Positions 16,838 to 26,398 of a stretch of 45,487 bases of DNA are shown here, one piece after another (within the stretch, counting starts at the first letter, position 1; the number at the start of each line of letters is the position of its first letter). Both the position numbers and the translations under genes were made by a program. Source of the stretch: Chitinophagaceae bacterium (GTDB lineage: Bacteria > Bacteroidota > Bacteroidia > Chitinophagales > Chitinophagaceae); the NCBI GenBank assembly GCA_019695015.1, contig JAIBAV010000008.1, positions 1 through 45,487 on the forward strand. Direction: 5' to 3'. The notes under the pieces are model-generated. The model saw only the letters and a list, made by a program, of their open reading frames with translations, did no database searches and was not told the origin of the DNA.

Positions 16838-16979
16838 ATTTAACTATTAATATATTATTAAGTTTTAATTATTATTGTTTTTTATTAACACTGAATTAAA
16901 TAATAAATACTTAGTAAGAATTAAGAGAAAATTTTTATTAGTAAAATTATTTTTTAGTTATAGCATCTTGTTCACCAAA

Positions 16980-19900
16980 TTAATAATTAATTATCCAGTT
17001 AAATTCTAAACTTTCTTTTCTAGATGTTGGTCTTTGTTTGTTATTTGTTAACTCACTAACTCGTTTATTTACATAAACAGAAAGTTCTTGAATACTTACT
17101 TCGCCATTTTTATTTCCAAAATAATTTGTATCAGCCATTTTATTAAAAATACCTTCTCTTATACTATAAGTAAAAACACCATTGTTCCAAGTGGGGCTTT
17201 CATAAGCAAACTCCATACCTCCTGCAGCAGATATAATAATTGTGCCATTGCTTCCACCTAAATCGCTAAATGCAGATTGCATTAATTCAAAGCTATTAGT
17301 TGAGGATTTCTTTTTGGTTTTTAAAATAATAGAACTTCTACTTGCAATACCTTTTACAACAGATGAATTGTTTTTATTCTTATTCATTCTTTGAACAGCC
17401 AATACTTCATCTTTATCAAATGCACCACTATGGCAAGCATCAATAAACATCACTTTTTCTTGTGCTGGCACATCATCTAAAAGAGCTTCTAACAATTCAT
17501 ACTTCAGCCCTCTCTTATCTGGTTTGTTGAAGTTTACATCATAAGTGGCATAATAAAAATCTAACGAATCATTTAGCAATCCATGACCTGTTACAGCTAC
17601 AATAACTCTATCATTGGGTCTTGTTTTTCTAAGCTTTTTATTCAATGCTAAAATATTTTCTTTTGTAACTGTTTCATTTATTAAAGTATCTATTACAATA
17701 TATTTAAAATTATTTTTAAAGTCAGATGCTAAGTCTCTTATATCTTTTACAGAGTAGGTTAAGTTTCTAGTACTGTCTTTGTATTTTGCAACGCCTATGC
17801 CAACAAAGTAGGTGTAGGAGTTATGAAGAGTATCTTTAAAAGTTGATAATACATTAAATGATTCTTTTAAACTACTAACGCCATTGCTATTGGTACAATA
17901 TACTTTCACCTTATTATTACCACGAGCTAATGGGATAGTTACATTTTGCAAATAACTATTGGTTTTTAAATGTGCAATATTATTACCATTTACACCCAAA
18001 ATTGGAGTGTTATTAACTAGTACAAATACTGACTGTATTTTGTACAAACTATCTGAACATAAAACTTTTAACTGCAATTTGTTGCTAGCTGTAGATGTTT
18101 GTAAACTATATCTATCTTCAAATTTTATAGTAGGCATGTGTATTTGTTTGCCTAAAGGTTTATCAGTTAAGCGTTGAGATTTAAGTCTTTTTTTATATGC
18201 AGAGTAATAAGATTTTATTAAATTAGAATCTGCTCTACCTAAGCCCTTTAAAATAATATCTGGCCTGTTTAATTGGGCATCAAATTGATCGTACGGATAC
18301 ACGTTATCATTATAATAAGTATTAATAGTGTTTAGTGAACTTTTACTTGCCATATAATAATTATTGCTATCAATAAAAATGGGATCTTTTTTATATGGTA
18401 CACGTATGGTAAGTTTTTTATTGCCAGTTCCAGTTTCATAAACATGAATTGTTCCATCTAAACCTGCAGTTACAAATTCTTTTCCATCTTTTCTCACACT
18501 CATTGAATAGGAACCAAATTTGTGATCTTGTTTGCTATAAATAAATTCGTCTTTTTTAATATCATACAAGCAAATTCCTAAAAGAGAATTTTGTATTAAT
18601 AATTTATCCTCATTAGGCAACAATTTAATATTTAAAGCTTCAGATTCAGAACCATTAATTTGCCAGGTTTTTATATTCAACAGGCTATCGTAATCAAAAA
18701 CTCTTAACCTACCAAGCCCTGTTGTAACAAAAATATTTTTAGAAGAAAATTCCATACACCTTGCAGTTGTTACATAAATAGAGTCTTCAATTGCACCAGT
18801 TTTTGTATTAAGTGCAACAATGTAGCTTGAGTTTACTTTTAAATACAGCTTTGTATTATACTTATTATAATATGGTTGCATGGTAAAATTGATATCGTTT
18901 GCTGCATTTAGTTTAACGGAAAAATATTCTTTCCCTTTAGTTACATCAAAAGCATAAACCATACCTTCTGTAGTAGTATAAAACAAAGTGTCTTGTGAGG
19001 AAGTGAAAGTAAATCCTTCGATTTTATATGGGTCATCTACCGACTTAAGAACTAATAAACTATCCGTTTCTTTATTATACCAAATTAAATTTGTGCTTTT
19101 ATAAATTAGTACAACTACACTATCATTTTTTATTACAAACTCATTTCCACTTGGGAAAGTAATATCGTTATTTTGATTACCAAAAGTATTATTTCCTGTT
19201 GCTAAATCTATTGTACCAAAGTTTCCTATATAAGTTCCATATTGCAGTTTATTACCTGATGAACTGTATTGAATTTTGTTGATTTGATTATTGTAAAAAT
19301 CAATATCTCTGGATGAAATGGCATAATTGTTTTCAAAATCGTAATTCTTGAAATAAAACAATTTAATATTAAAGCCTCTATTGGTAACCATTAAATCTTG
19401 CCCATCATTTGTAAATAAAGGTTGAGTAATAGTAAATGGTTCAACATCCACTTTATACCTTCTACTATACGAATCTAGTAGGTTGAATATTCTAATACTA
19501 TCTTTTGCTACAGTATATACAACAAATTTTCCATCAGGAGAAAAAGAGTGTACATTAAAGTAGGAAGCATAGCTTGTATTTATAACACCGGGTGATACAT
19601 AAGCTTTTCTATCATTAATAGATTCTCCTAAATACAAATCATAAGTTTCACATTCGCCATTGCTTTTTATTGAACTTAAATACCTGTTATTTGGGCTAAA
19701 AGCTAAATTTTTAACTTCTCCTAATTTTGTTCTTTCCCAATAGGTAGTATCAGCCAACAAATTCCAACATTTTACTTTTCCATCTGTACCACAACTAATA
19801 ATTTTATTGTTGTTGTTATTGTAAAAAACAAAATCATTAATCATACCATTATGTAGTTTTATTTTTTTTACAACCATTGTGGTATCTACAAATGGATTTA

Positions 19901-21737
19901 CAATACTCAAAATACTGTCTTCGGCAACATACAAAAGTTTACTATCTGTAGAAAATTTTGCAGCATTTACAAAACCATCCGTAGTATAAGAAATAAGTGG
20001 GGTATAGTTAAAGGCATTCCAAACAACCATGGTGTTATCATCTGCTGCACTTACAAGGTATCTTCCATCGGGGCTATAATGTAAACTTGTAATTGTTCCT
20101 CTGTGATAATAAATTGTTTTTACTTCTTTGCCAGTTTGTTTATTCCAAATGATTATATTATTATCTGCACTACCTGTTGCAAAATAGTTACTATTGGGTG
20201 ATAAAGCAGTAATAAATATTTTTGTATGACCATTTTGAATACCAATAGAAATGTTTATTGGTTCCTTCCATTTTTCTTCAGTGGTTTCTGTCCATTTACT
20301 TCCTTCAAAATTTTTATTCTCTGTAAAATGTTTTTTTGCATTGGAAAGATATTGGTTAGCAAGGATAGTATTGGCTTGTTTTCTATAATAGCTAGCCATC
20401 AAATACTCGTACCAACCATAATTAGAGCTATCTTTATTTTCAGTAACTATTGAATTTATTAAATTAGCTAGTGGTAAAACAATTTCATACCTCTCATCAT
20501 TAATAGCCAACAATACTTTACCTATCCATTTTGTTATTAAAGAATTTTCTTTGATTTGTGGATATAAATTAATGGCTTGAGTTTTTAAATAGGATTTGTT
20601 TTTAGATACAGAATAAAAATAATTTTCAATAAATTCTGGATGGAGAGGTGATTTTGTCATTATCCAACTAGAAAATCTGTTTGTAAAATCTGGGCTATTG
20701 CCCATATTATTTGCAGGGTATAAACTTGTATAAGCTATAAACATTTTTACATGTTCTATCTTACTTTCTATTAATGATTTTATTAAATTAAATCCCGAAA
20801 AAATTCCACCTTCAAAAGGGCTACCTAAACTCTTGTTTGTTAAAGTATCTTTTGCAACTTTAACTGCAATTTCTTGCGATTCAGTTAACATAGCATCCAA
20901 AATTTCATCTTCTATTTCTTTTGTTCCATAATAATAAAAAAAACGATAATTATAATATTCATCTGAAGCACTTGCTAAATTATAATTATCTAACAGTAAA
21001 CTTTTTAAATGTAAAGCATCCCAACTAGAAGGGACTTCGGCATAACAAACTAAAAAATCTTTGGGTAAAATTTTATTAGTAAAACTCTTTGCAACATGTA
21101 TTTTAGAAAAATTATTCTCTACTTTAGTAAAGTTTACACTTACAAATGTTTTTACTGATTTGTGCTCTAAAGTATCTCCTTCAATAAGTCTAGAATTTAT
21201 TCTACAAGTTTGAGAGTCGTTTATAATACCATCTAATTTACCTGCAGCTACTGTAATCTCTAAAGAATCTTTACCTAAAGGTTCTATTTTACTTATAGGG
21301 AAATAAACTTCTTCTGTTTTTGTTTCATTAACTGGTGGATAGTTGAAAGCCCAATTTTTATTGATAATTTCTTTATGTAAAAAAGTAAGCCTCAAAAAAA
21401 TTAATCTAAATTCAGAGTTGTGATTATATTTTCTTGCATTGTTTAAGGCTTTCTGTAATGTTTGCTGAGAAGATAAAGGGTTGCCTACAACTCTGTAAGT
21501 ACGGCCCATATTAGATAACATTGTGGTTGCATCAATGGAGCTATCAAACCAAGAATTTTTTAAAAGCCATTCTTCGGCCTTTTTGTAGTAAAATATTGCA
21601 CTATCTGGATTTTCTCTAAAATATTTATCACCCTGTCTATAATTGTTCATGAAATAGGAAGTGTCTGTTTTTTTTTGAGCAATTAGTGCCGAAGAAATAG
21701 TAAAAAACAGTAGAGTAAATACAAACTTTAAAGACAT
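16980..21737 (-). CDS. Exported TPR-WD40-caspase (C14) protein
   Basis: A 1585-residue multidomain protein. A Sec signal covers about residues 1-19. Residues about 30-110 are TPR-like (FRENPDSAIFYYKKAEEWL, MLSNMGRTYRVVG), followed by a long helical region to about 490. WD40 repeats start near His504 (NGHTKIFITALSPNSNYFATGS...IIIWN) with clear copies to about 660 and degenerate beta-propeller blades to about 1170. After a basic linker and an Ig-like segment, a caspase domain spans about 1308-1585 with the catalytic pair His1385 (VAVTGHGLL) and Cys1435 (FIDACHSGAF). The dyad is intact, so cysteine-protease activity is likely. I use the ATG at 21737, where the signal peptide begins, not the in-frame ATG 18 codons upstream. 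Substrate and role are unknown; the signal peptide argues for action outside the cytosol. Confidence 0.9.
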   Translation of the reverse strand: MSLKFVFTLLFFTISSALIAQKKTDTSYFMNNYRQGDKYFRENPDSAIFYYKKAEEWLLKNSWFDSSIDATTMLSNMGRTYRVVGNPLSSQQTLQKALNNARKYNHNSEFRLIFLRLTFLHKEIINKNWAFNYPPVNETKTEEVYFPISKIEPLGKDSLEITVAAGKLDGIINDSQTCRINSRLIEGDTLEHKSVKTFVSVNFTKVENNFSKIHVAKSFTNKILPKDFLVCYAEVPSSWDALHLKSLLLDNYNLASASDEYYNYRFFYYYGTKEIEDEILDAMLTESQEIAVKVAKDTLTNKSLGSPFEGGIFSGFNLIKSLIESKIEHVKMFIAYTSLYPANNMGNSPDFTNRFSSWIMTKSPLHPEFIENYFYSVSKNKSYLKTQAINLYPQIKENSLITKWIGKVLLAINDERYEIVLPLANLINSIVTENKDSSNYGWYEYLMASYYRKQANTILANQYLSNAKKHFTENKNFEGSKWTETTEEKWKEPINISIGIQNGHTKIFITALSPNSNYFATGSADNNIIIWNKQTGKEVKTIYYHRGTITSLHYSPDGRYLVSAADDNTMVVWNAFNYTPLISYTTDGFVNAAKFSTDSKLLYVAEDSILSIVNPFVDTTMVVKKIKLHNGMINDFVFYNNNNNKIISCGTDGKVKCWNLLADTTYWERTKLGEVKNLAFSPNNRYLSSIKSNGECETYDLYLGESINDRKAYVSPGVINTSYASYFNVHSFSPDGKFVVYTVAKDSIRIFNLLDSYSRRYKVDVEPFTITQPLFTNDGQDLMVTNRGFNIKLFYFKNYDFENNYAISSRDIDFYNNQINKIQYSSSGNKLQYGTYIGNFGTIDLATGNNTFGNQNNDITFPSGNEFVIKNDSVVVLIYKSTNLIWYNKETDSLLVLKSVDDPYKIEGFTFTSSQDTLFYTTTEGMVYAFDVTKGKEYFSVKLNAANDINFTMQPYYNKYNTKLYLKVNSSYIVALNTKTGAIEDSIYVTTARCMEFSSKNIFVTTGLGRLRVFDYDSLLNIKTWQINGSESEALNIKLLPNEDKLLIQNSLLGICLYDIKKDEFIYSKQDHKFGSYSMSVRKDGKEFVTAGLDGTIHVYETGTGNKKLTIRVPYKKDPIFIDSNNYYMASKSSLNTINTYYNDNVYPYDQFDAQLNRPDIILKGLGRADSNLIKSYYSAYKKRLKSQRLTDKPLGKQIHMPTIKFEDRYSLQTSTASNKLQLKVLCSDSLYKIQSVFVLVNNTPILGVNGNNIAHLKTNSYLQNVTIPLARGNNKVKVYCTNSNGVSSLKESFNVLSTFKDTLHNSYTYFVGIGVAKYKDSTRNLTYSVKDIRDLASDFKNNFKYIVIDTLINETVTKENILALNKKLRKTRPNDRVIVAVTGHGLLNDSLDFYYATYDVNFNKPDKRGLKYELLEALLDDVPAQEKVMFIDACHSGAFDKDEVLAVQRMNKNKNNSSVVKGIASRSSIILKTKKKSSTNSFELMQSAFSDLGGSNGTIIISAAGGMEFAYESPTWNNGVFTYSIREGIFNKMADTNYFGNKNGEVSIQELSVYVNKRVSELTNNKQRPTSRKESLEFNWIINY

Positions 21738-21884
21738 TTTTTTTATTTTAAAGGTAAATGAAATTAATATTATAGAAATACCCAACAGCACTTATTTACA
21801 TTCTTTACCATTAGGTTATTTTTAAATATCTCTCTTAAAATGATAAAAGAATATGATTAAATAAAACTTGAAAAATTTACTACT

Positions 21885-21892
21885 TATATTTG
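21885..21892 (+). promoter_or_regulatory. -7 element (TATATTTG) 4 nt before an ATG
   Basis: TATATTTG, then CCAC, then the ATG at 21897. With transcription usually starting a few bases after this box, the mRNA would begin at or next to the start codon. A TTG at 21868-21870 is 14 nt upstream, shorter than usual. Confidence 0.6.
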
Positions 21893-21896
21893 CCAC

Positions 21897-23093
21897 ATGG
21901 TACAAATAAGTAAACGAGGAGAGGCAATGCCTGCTTCGCCAATTAGAAAACTAGTTCCTTATGCTGAGGCAGCAAAAAAGAAAGGAAGAACAGTTTATCA
22001 TTTAAACATAGGGCAACCCGATATTGAAACTCCAAAACAAGTAAGAGATGCTATACACCAATCAGATTTTAAGATATTAGAATATACACATAGTGCAGGT
22101 TTAGAAAGCTATAGAATTAAATTATCTCAATATTATAAAAGTGTAGGAATTGATGTAAACCACAACGAAATAATTATTACAACTGGTGGAAGTGAAGCAA
22201 TATTATTTGGCTTTATGGCATGTTTAGACCCAGGCGATGAAGTAATTATTCCAGAACCTTTTTATGCAAACTATAATGGCTTTGCCATTGCTGCAGGTAT
22301 AAATGTGGTGCCAATAACATCTTATATTACCAATGGTTTTGCATTACCACCAATAGAAGAGTTTGAGAAAAAAATAACTGCCAAAACAAAGGCTATTGTA
22401 ATTTGTAATCCTAATAATCCAACTGGTTACAATTACAGCGAAAATGAAATGCAAGAACTAAAAGAAATTATCTTAAAACACAACTTGTATTTATTTGCCG
22501 ATGAAGCCTATAGAGAATTTACCTACGAAGAAAAACAACATAGTGCCATGCACTTAAAAGGTGTAGAAAATAATGTTGTTTTAATGGATACCATTAGTAA
22601 AAGGTATAGTGCTTGTGGTGCAAGAATTGGTGCATTTGTTACAAAAAACAAGCAATTAATAGATGCTACTATGAAGTTTGCACAAATGCGTTTGTGTAGC
22701 CCTTATCTTGAGCAATTAGCAGGAGAAGCAGCAATTGATTTACCTCCTGATTATTTTAATATTACCAAAGCAGAATATAAAACAAGAAGAGATTTAATTG
22801 TAAAAAGATTGAATGCAATTGAAGGTGTTGTATGCCCTAACCCTGGTGGTGCATTTTATGCAATGGCTAAATTACCTATTGATGATAGTGATAAGTTTTG
22901 CCAATGGCTGTTAGAAAGTTTTGAATACAATAACCAAACTGTTATGCTTGCCCCAGCTACAGGCTTTTATGGCACACAAGGCTTAGGTAAAGATGAAGTT
23001 AGATTAGCTTATGTTTTAAATGTAGGTGCTATTAATAAAGCTATGGATTGTTTAGAACAAGCATTAAAAGTATATCCTGGTAAAACAATATAA
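21897..23093 (+). CDS. Class I/II PLP-dependent aminotransferase (aspartate-type)
   Basis: A 398-residue fold-type I aminotransferase. Marks are the N-terminal SKRGEAMPASPIRKL, LNIGQPDIETP (substrate loop), the cofactor-binding TTGGSEAILFG, CNPNNPTGY with the PLP-contacting Asn, FADEAYREF with the PLP-N1 Asp, and the Schiff-base Lys in DTISKRYSACGARIG. It belongs with the aspartate/tyrosine aminotransferases of subgroup I-gamma; exact substrate cannot be read. The ATG is fixed by a promoter -7 box only 4 nt upstream. Its stop is 4 nt from the convergent isoprenoid-enzyme gene. Confidence 0.9.
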   Translation: MVQISKRGEAMPASPIRKLVPYAEAAKKKGRTVYHLNIGQPDIETPKQVRDAIHQSDFKILEYTHSAGLESYRIKLSQYYKSVGIDVNHNEIIITTGGSEAILFGFMACLDPGDEVIIPEPFYANYNGFAIAAGINVVPITSYITNGFALPPIEEFEKKITAKTKAIVICNPNNPTGYNYSENEMQELKEIILKHNLYLFADEAYREFTYEEKQHSAMHLKGVENNVVLMDTISKRYSACGARIGAFVTKNKQLIDATMKFAQMRLCSPYLEQLAGEAAIDLPPDYFNITKAEYKTRRDLIVKRLNAIEGVVCPNPGGAFYAMAKLPIDDSDKFCQWLLESFEYNNQTVMLAPATGFYGTQGLGKDEVRLAYVLNVGAINKAMDCLEQALKVYPGKTI

Positions 23094-23097
23094 GTTG

Positions 23098-24090
23098 TTA
23101 TCTTAATTCAGCTAAAGAACAAGCATATTGTAGTAGCTTAAATTTATTGCTCCAAAAAGCCATATCGGTTACTAATTCTTTTCTTAATGGTTTAGCCCAG
23201 TTAATAGGTTTACCATATTTATTTTCTGTTTGTTGTAAATGATTTATGGCTACCAATGCAAATGCATGAATACAAGCCATTCTTCTAATAGTTACTAATT
23301 TATTACTTGCAGATACATTACATTGTAAAATTAGCTGATGTAATTTGGCACATTCTCTTATAAATATTTCTTTTGCTTGATTCACTGTTTCTGTTTTTCT
23401 TACAATGGTATAAACACCATCTTCTCTATCTTTAAATGCGTCAAATAAATCGTTCACAATTTGCCCCACAAAACCACTTTGAAAAATAAAAGCATCATCT
23501 TCTGGCAACCACTCTTCATTCATAACACTTGCCCATAATAATGAACTGTTACCACATTTATTTTCAGAAATGTATAACACATCCTCCAAGCTAATATTAG
23601 GATTTAACTGTTTAGAAGAAACAACCTGCCATTCTGTAGCAGTTTTTAGAGCTTCTTTATATTTTTCTGTTGGTGTCCAAATTTTATGAAGTTCATCTTC
23701 TAGAGCAAAAATTAATTTCACTTTTGGTGTGTGTAATTCATTGGGTAAAGTTCTGTTTAACACTTTAAAATATTTTTCTTTCTCCCAATTTTCTTCATCA
23801 ATTAAATCATCATGTAAGGTAGCCATTGCAGAAATAATAGCCATTCTTTTGGTTTCTTCATCTGTTAACTTTCTGCCTTTTATACACAAATAATTTTCGC
23901 AGTTTACAATATGATTAAATAAAGGATAATAAAAGCCAACTTTTTTTTGCTCCTTTTTAGATAAAGGATAATCTAAAGCTGCACAATGCTTTTCTACCAT
24001 AGGCTTTAAAAAAGCCTTAATAAAATTTAATTGCTTATAGGCACTTAAACCATAATCGGTAGCATAAAAACAGAGTTGAAAATAATTCAC
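23098..24090 (-). CDS. Class I isoprenoid-synthase-fold enzyme (terpene synthase-like)
   Basis: A 330-residue, all-helical protein carrying both metal-binding motifs of class I isoprenoid enzymes: D94-D95-L-I-D98 (ATLHDDLIDEENW), a DDxxD; and N213-D214-L-F-D217-A-F-K-D221 (VGQIVNDLFDAFKDRED), which has the spacing of the NSE triad (N, +4, +8) with Asp in the Ser/Thr and Glu places, or reads as a second (N)DxxD as in prenyltransferases. The about 120 residues between motifs is the family's usual spacing. It could ionise a prenyl diphosphate to a cyclic or linear terpene. Translation starts with GTG at 24090; no upstream ATG in frame is plausible. No partner prenyl synthase or P450 is near. Substrate unknown. 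Confidence 0.7.
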   Translation of the reverse strand: MNYFQLCFYATDYGLSAYKQLNFIKAFLKPMVEKHCAALDYPLSKKEQKKVGFYYPLFNHIVNCENYLCIKGRKLTDEETKRMAIISAMATLHDDLIDEENWEKEKYFKVLNRTLPNELHTPKVKLIFALEDELHKIWTPTEKYKEALKTATEWQVVSSKQLNPNISLEDVLYISENKCGNSSLLWASVMNEEWLPEDDAFIFQSGFVGQIVNDLFDAFKDREDGVYTIVRKTETVNQAKEIFIRECAKLHQLILQCNVSASNKLVTIRRMACIHAFALVAINHLQQTENKYGKPINWAKPLRKELVTDMAFWSNKFKLLQYACSLAELR

Positions 24091-24139
24091 CTTTGCAATA
24101 TAATTGATTTAACTACATACGCATAACATTGCATAAAAC

Positions 24140-24147
24140 TATATTTG
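24140..24147 (+). promoter_or_regulatory. -7 element (TATATTTG) 4 nt before an ATG
   Basis: TATATTTG, then CCAA, then the ATG at 24152: the same geometry as at 21885 and at 40711-40718. No TTG is found at the usual -33 spacing. Confidence 0.6.
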
Positions 24148-24151
24148 CCAA

Positions 24152-25327
24152 ATGATAAAAGTTTTTCTAAAAAGAAAGATAGCAAACAGAATTGCTAACG
24201 GTCATCCTTGGATTTTTGCAAATGAAATTGATAGGGTAGAAGGAGACATTGTTCAAGGTGCTATTGTTGAAGTGTATTATGCAGATAATAAATACTGTGG
24301 TAGTGGATATATTAACCCTAAATCTCAAATTATGGTAAGGTTACTTACTAGAAAAAAGGAACAAATAGATGAGGCTTTTTTTTACAATAAAATTTTGCAA
24401 AGCTGGAACTATAGAAAGCAAATTGGTTATACAGAAAACTGCAGATTAATTTTTGGCGAAGCAGATGAATTGCCAGCACTTATCATTGATAAGTTTAATG
24501 ATTATTTTGTTATTCAAACACTATCTTATGGAATGGAAGTTTGGAAACCTGCAATTACAAAAGCTCTTCAACAAATTTTTAATCCTAAAGGTATTTATGA
24601 AAGAAACGATGTACCAGTAAGAGAATTAGAAGGTTTAACACAACAAAAAGGCTTTTTATCCGAACCTTTTAATACCAATATTATTATAAATGAAAATGGT
24701 TTAAAATTTAATGTAGATATTGAAAATGGTCAAAAAACAGGCTATTTTTTAGATCAACAAGATAATAGAAGAGCCATACAGCATATTGTAAAAAATGCCG
24801 ATGTATTAGGGGCTTTTACTTATACAGGAACATTTGAAATTCATGCAGCCCATTATGGTGCAAAATCTGTTTTAGGAATTGATATTAGCGAAAATGCTGT
24901 TGCACAAGCCAATAAAAATGCTGCTTTAAACAAATTAGAGCATATTGTACATTTTAAAGCCATGAATGCATTTGATGTATTAAAAGTATGGGCTAAAGAA
25001 GGCAAACAGTATGATGTTGTAATGCTAGACCCTCCAGCATTTACAAAAAGCAGAGCTACTTTACAAAAAGCTATTACTGGTTATAAAGAAATTAATTTAA
25101 GAGGTATGAAACTTGTAAAAAATGGTGGTTTTTTAGTAACTAGTAGCTGCACCAATCTAGTACAACCCGAATTATTTTTACATACCATTCAATTAGCTGC
25201 AAAAGATGCAGGAAAAAAATTAAAACAATTGGTTTTTAATGCTCAAGCCTCCGATCACCCAATTGTTTGGGGTTTAGAAAATACCAATTATTTAAAATTT
25301 TTAATAGTTCAGGTTTGTGATATTTAA
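24152..25327 (+). CDS. rlmI: RlmI-type 23S rRNA (cytosine-5) methyltransferase
   Basis: A 391-residue protein with an N-terminal PUA domain (VFLKRKIANRIANGHPWIFANEI, about 1-75), a linking EEHAD-like domain, and a C-terminal Rossmann methyltransferase (about 190-391). The SAM site reads ADVLGAFTYTGTFEIHAA and GIDISENAV, and the catalytic loop is MLDPPAFTKS, followed by SSCTNLV with the second conserved Cys. This arrangement matches RlmI (m5C1962 of 23S rRNA). The TGYFLDQQDNR segment before the SAM site is a family hallmark. It is divergent from the isoprenoid-enzyme gene and has its own leaderless-type promoter. Confidence 0.88.
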   Translation: MIKVFLKRKIANRIANGHPWIFANEIDRVEGDIVQGAIVEVYYADNKYCGSGYINPKSQIMVRLLTRKKEQIDEAFFYNKILQSWNYRKQIGYTENCRLIFGEADELPALIIDKFNDYFVIQTLSYGMEVWKPAITKALQQIFNPKGIYERNDVPVRELEGLTQQKGFLSEPFNTNIIINENGLKFNVDIENGQKTGYFLDQQDNRRAIQHIVKNADVLGAFTYTGTFEIHAAHYGAKSVLGIDISENAVAQANKNAALNKLEHIVHFKAMNAFDVLKVWAKEGKQYDVVMLDPPAFTKSRATLQKAITGYKEINLRGMKLVKNGGFLVTSSCTNLVQPELFLHTIQLAAKDAGKKLKQLVFNAQASDHPIVWGLENTNYLKFLIVQVCDI

Positions 25328-25349
25328 GAAATGTAATTTATGCAGTTAT

Positions 25350-25378
25350 TTGTATAATAGTTAATTCCATTACATTTG
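25350..25378 (+). promoter_or_regulatory. Promoter of nrnA (-33 TTG, -7 TACATTTG)
   Basis: TTG (25350-25352), an 18-nt spacer and TACATTTG (25371-25378) form a full Bacteroidota-type promoter. The box ends 9 nt before the first ATG, so an upstream in-frame TTG inside the box cannot be the start. Confidence 0.65.
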
Positions 25379-25387
25379 CAACCATTT

Positions 25388-26398
25388 ATGATGCAACCAA
25401 TTCATCTATTTTACCCTCAACTAAATAATCCTTCAAAAATTATTATAGTAAGTCATCAAAAACCAGATGGTGATGCAATGGGTAGCTCTTTAGGTTTGTA
25501 TCATTTCTTAATTCAACTTGGGCATACTGTAAATGTAATTTCACCCACCAATTGGGCTAACTTTTTAAACTGGATGCCAGGTGTAGAACATGTGATTGAT
25601 TTTGAAAAAAATCAAGAAAAATGTAACCAGTTAATCCAATCTGCTAACATTATTTTTTGTTTAGATTTTAATGTACTGTATCGCACTAAACATGTAGCTC
25701 CATTGATTGAAGCTGTTAATTGTATTAAAATTTTAATAGACCATCATCAAGAGCCACAAGTCGATGCTTTTACTTATGGCATTAGCAATACAGCCAAAAG
25801 CAGCACCTGCGAAATGGTATATGATTTTATAGTAGATAGCGGCAATGCTTCTACCTTAAATATAAATATTGCTACTTGTTTATATACAGGCACTATGACA
25901 GATACTGGTTCCTTCAGGTTTCCTTCTACCACTGCATCGGTACATAAAATGGTTGCACATTTTAAAGAAATTGGATTAGAGCATGCTATCATTCACGATA
26001 ATATTTACGATAACTTTTTAGAAAACAGATTGCGATTCATTGGTTTTGTTTTATGCAACAGATTAGAAGTATTATATGAGTATAACACTGCCTTAATGTA
26101 TGTGTATAAGCAAGATTTATATAAATATGATATTAAAACAGGAGATACAGAAGGCTTAGTGAATTATTTATTAACCATTGAAGGAATTAAATTTGGAGCA
26201 ATTGTTATAGATAGAGAAGAAGAAAGAAAATGGAGTTTTAGAAGTAAAGGAAATTTTGATGTGAACACTTTTGCAAGATTGCATTTTGAAGGTGGTGGAC
26301 ACAAAAATGCTTCGGGTGGTAGAACAGATGATAATGTTGAGGATACCGTAAAACGATTTAAACAAACAATAAAACAATACGAACAAGAATTACAATGA
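25388..26398 (+). CDS. nrnA: NrnA-like DHH/DHHA1 phosphoesterase (oligoribonuclease/pAp phosphatase)
   Basis: A 336-residue DHH-superfamily enzyme degrading short RNA oligonucleotides and 3'-phosphoadenosine 5'-phosphate. The DHH domain has SHQKPDGDAMGSSLGL (metal ligands), CLDFN, the DHH motif in LIDHHQEP, and TGTMTDTGSFRF. The DHHA1 domain ends with GGGHKNASGG (substrate-binding loop). Start is ATG at 25388 (or 25391); the promoter upstream excludes the TTG at 25376. The stop overlaps the ATG of the FKBP gene (ATGA), so the two are coupled, which is a common pairing in Bacteroidota by my recollection. Confidence 0.9.
   Translation: MMQPIHLFYPQLNNPSKIIIVSHQKPDGDAMGSSLGLYHFLIQLGHTVNVISPTNWANFLNWMPGVEHVIDFEKNQEKCNQLIQSANIIFCLDFNVLYRTKHVAPLIEAVNCIKILIDHHQEPQVDAFTYGISNTAKSSTCEMVYDFIVDSGNASTLNINIATCLYTGTMTDTGSFRFPSTTASVHKMVAHFKEIGLEHAIIHDNIYDNFLENRLRFIGFVLCNRLEVLYEYNTALMYVYKQDLYKYDIKTGDTEGLVNYLLTIEGIKFGAIVIDREEERKWSFRSKGNFDVNTFARLHFEGGGHKNASGGRTDDNVEDTVKRFKQTIKQYEQELQ

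Noticed and set aside
16768-16979. tRNA or small RNA in the gap between the T9SS and caspase genes
   Set aside because: The gap is AT-rich with no cloverleaf, no conserved T-loop sequence and no stable hairpin; only the T9SS promoter is supported.
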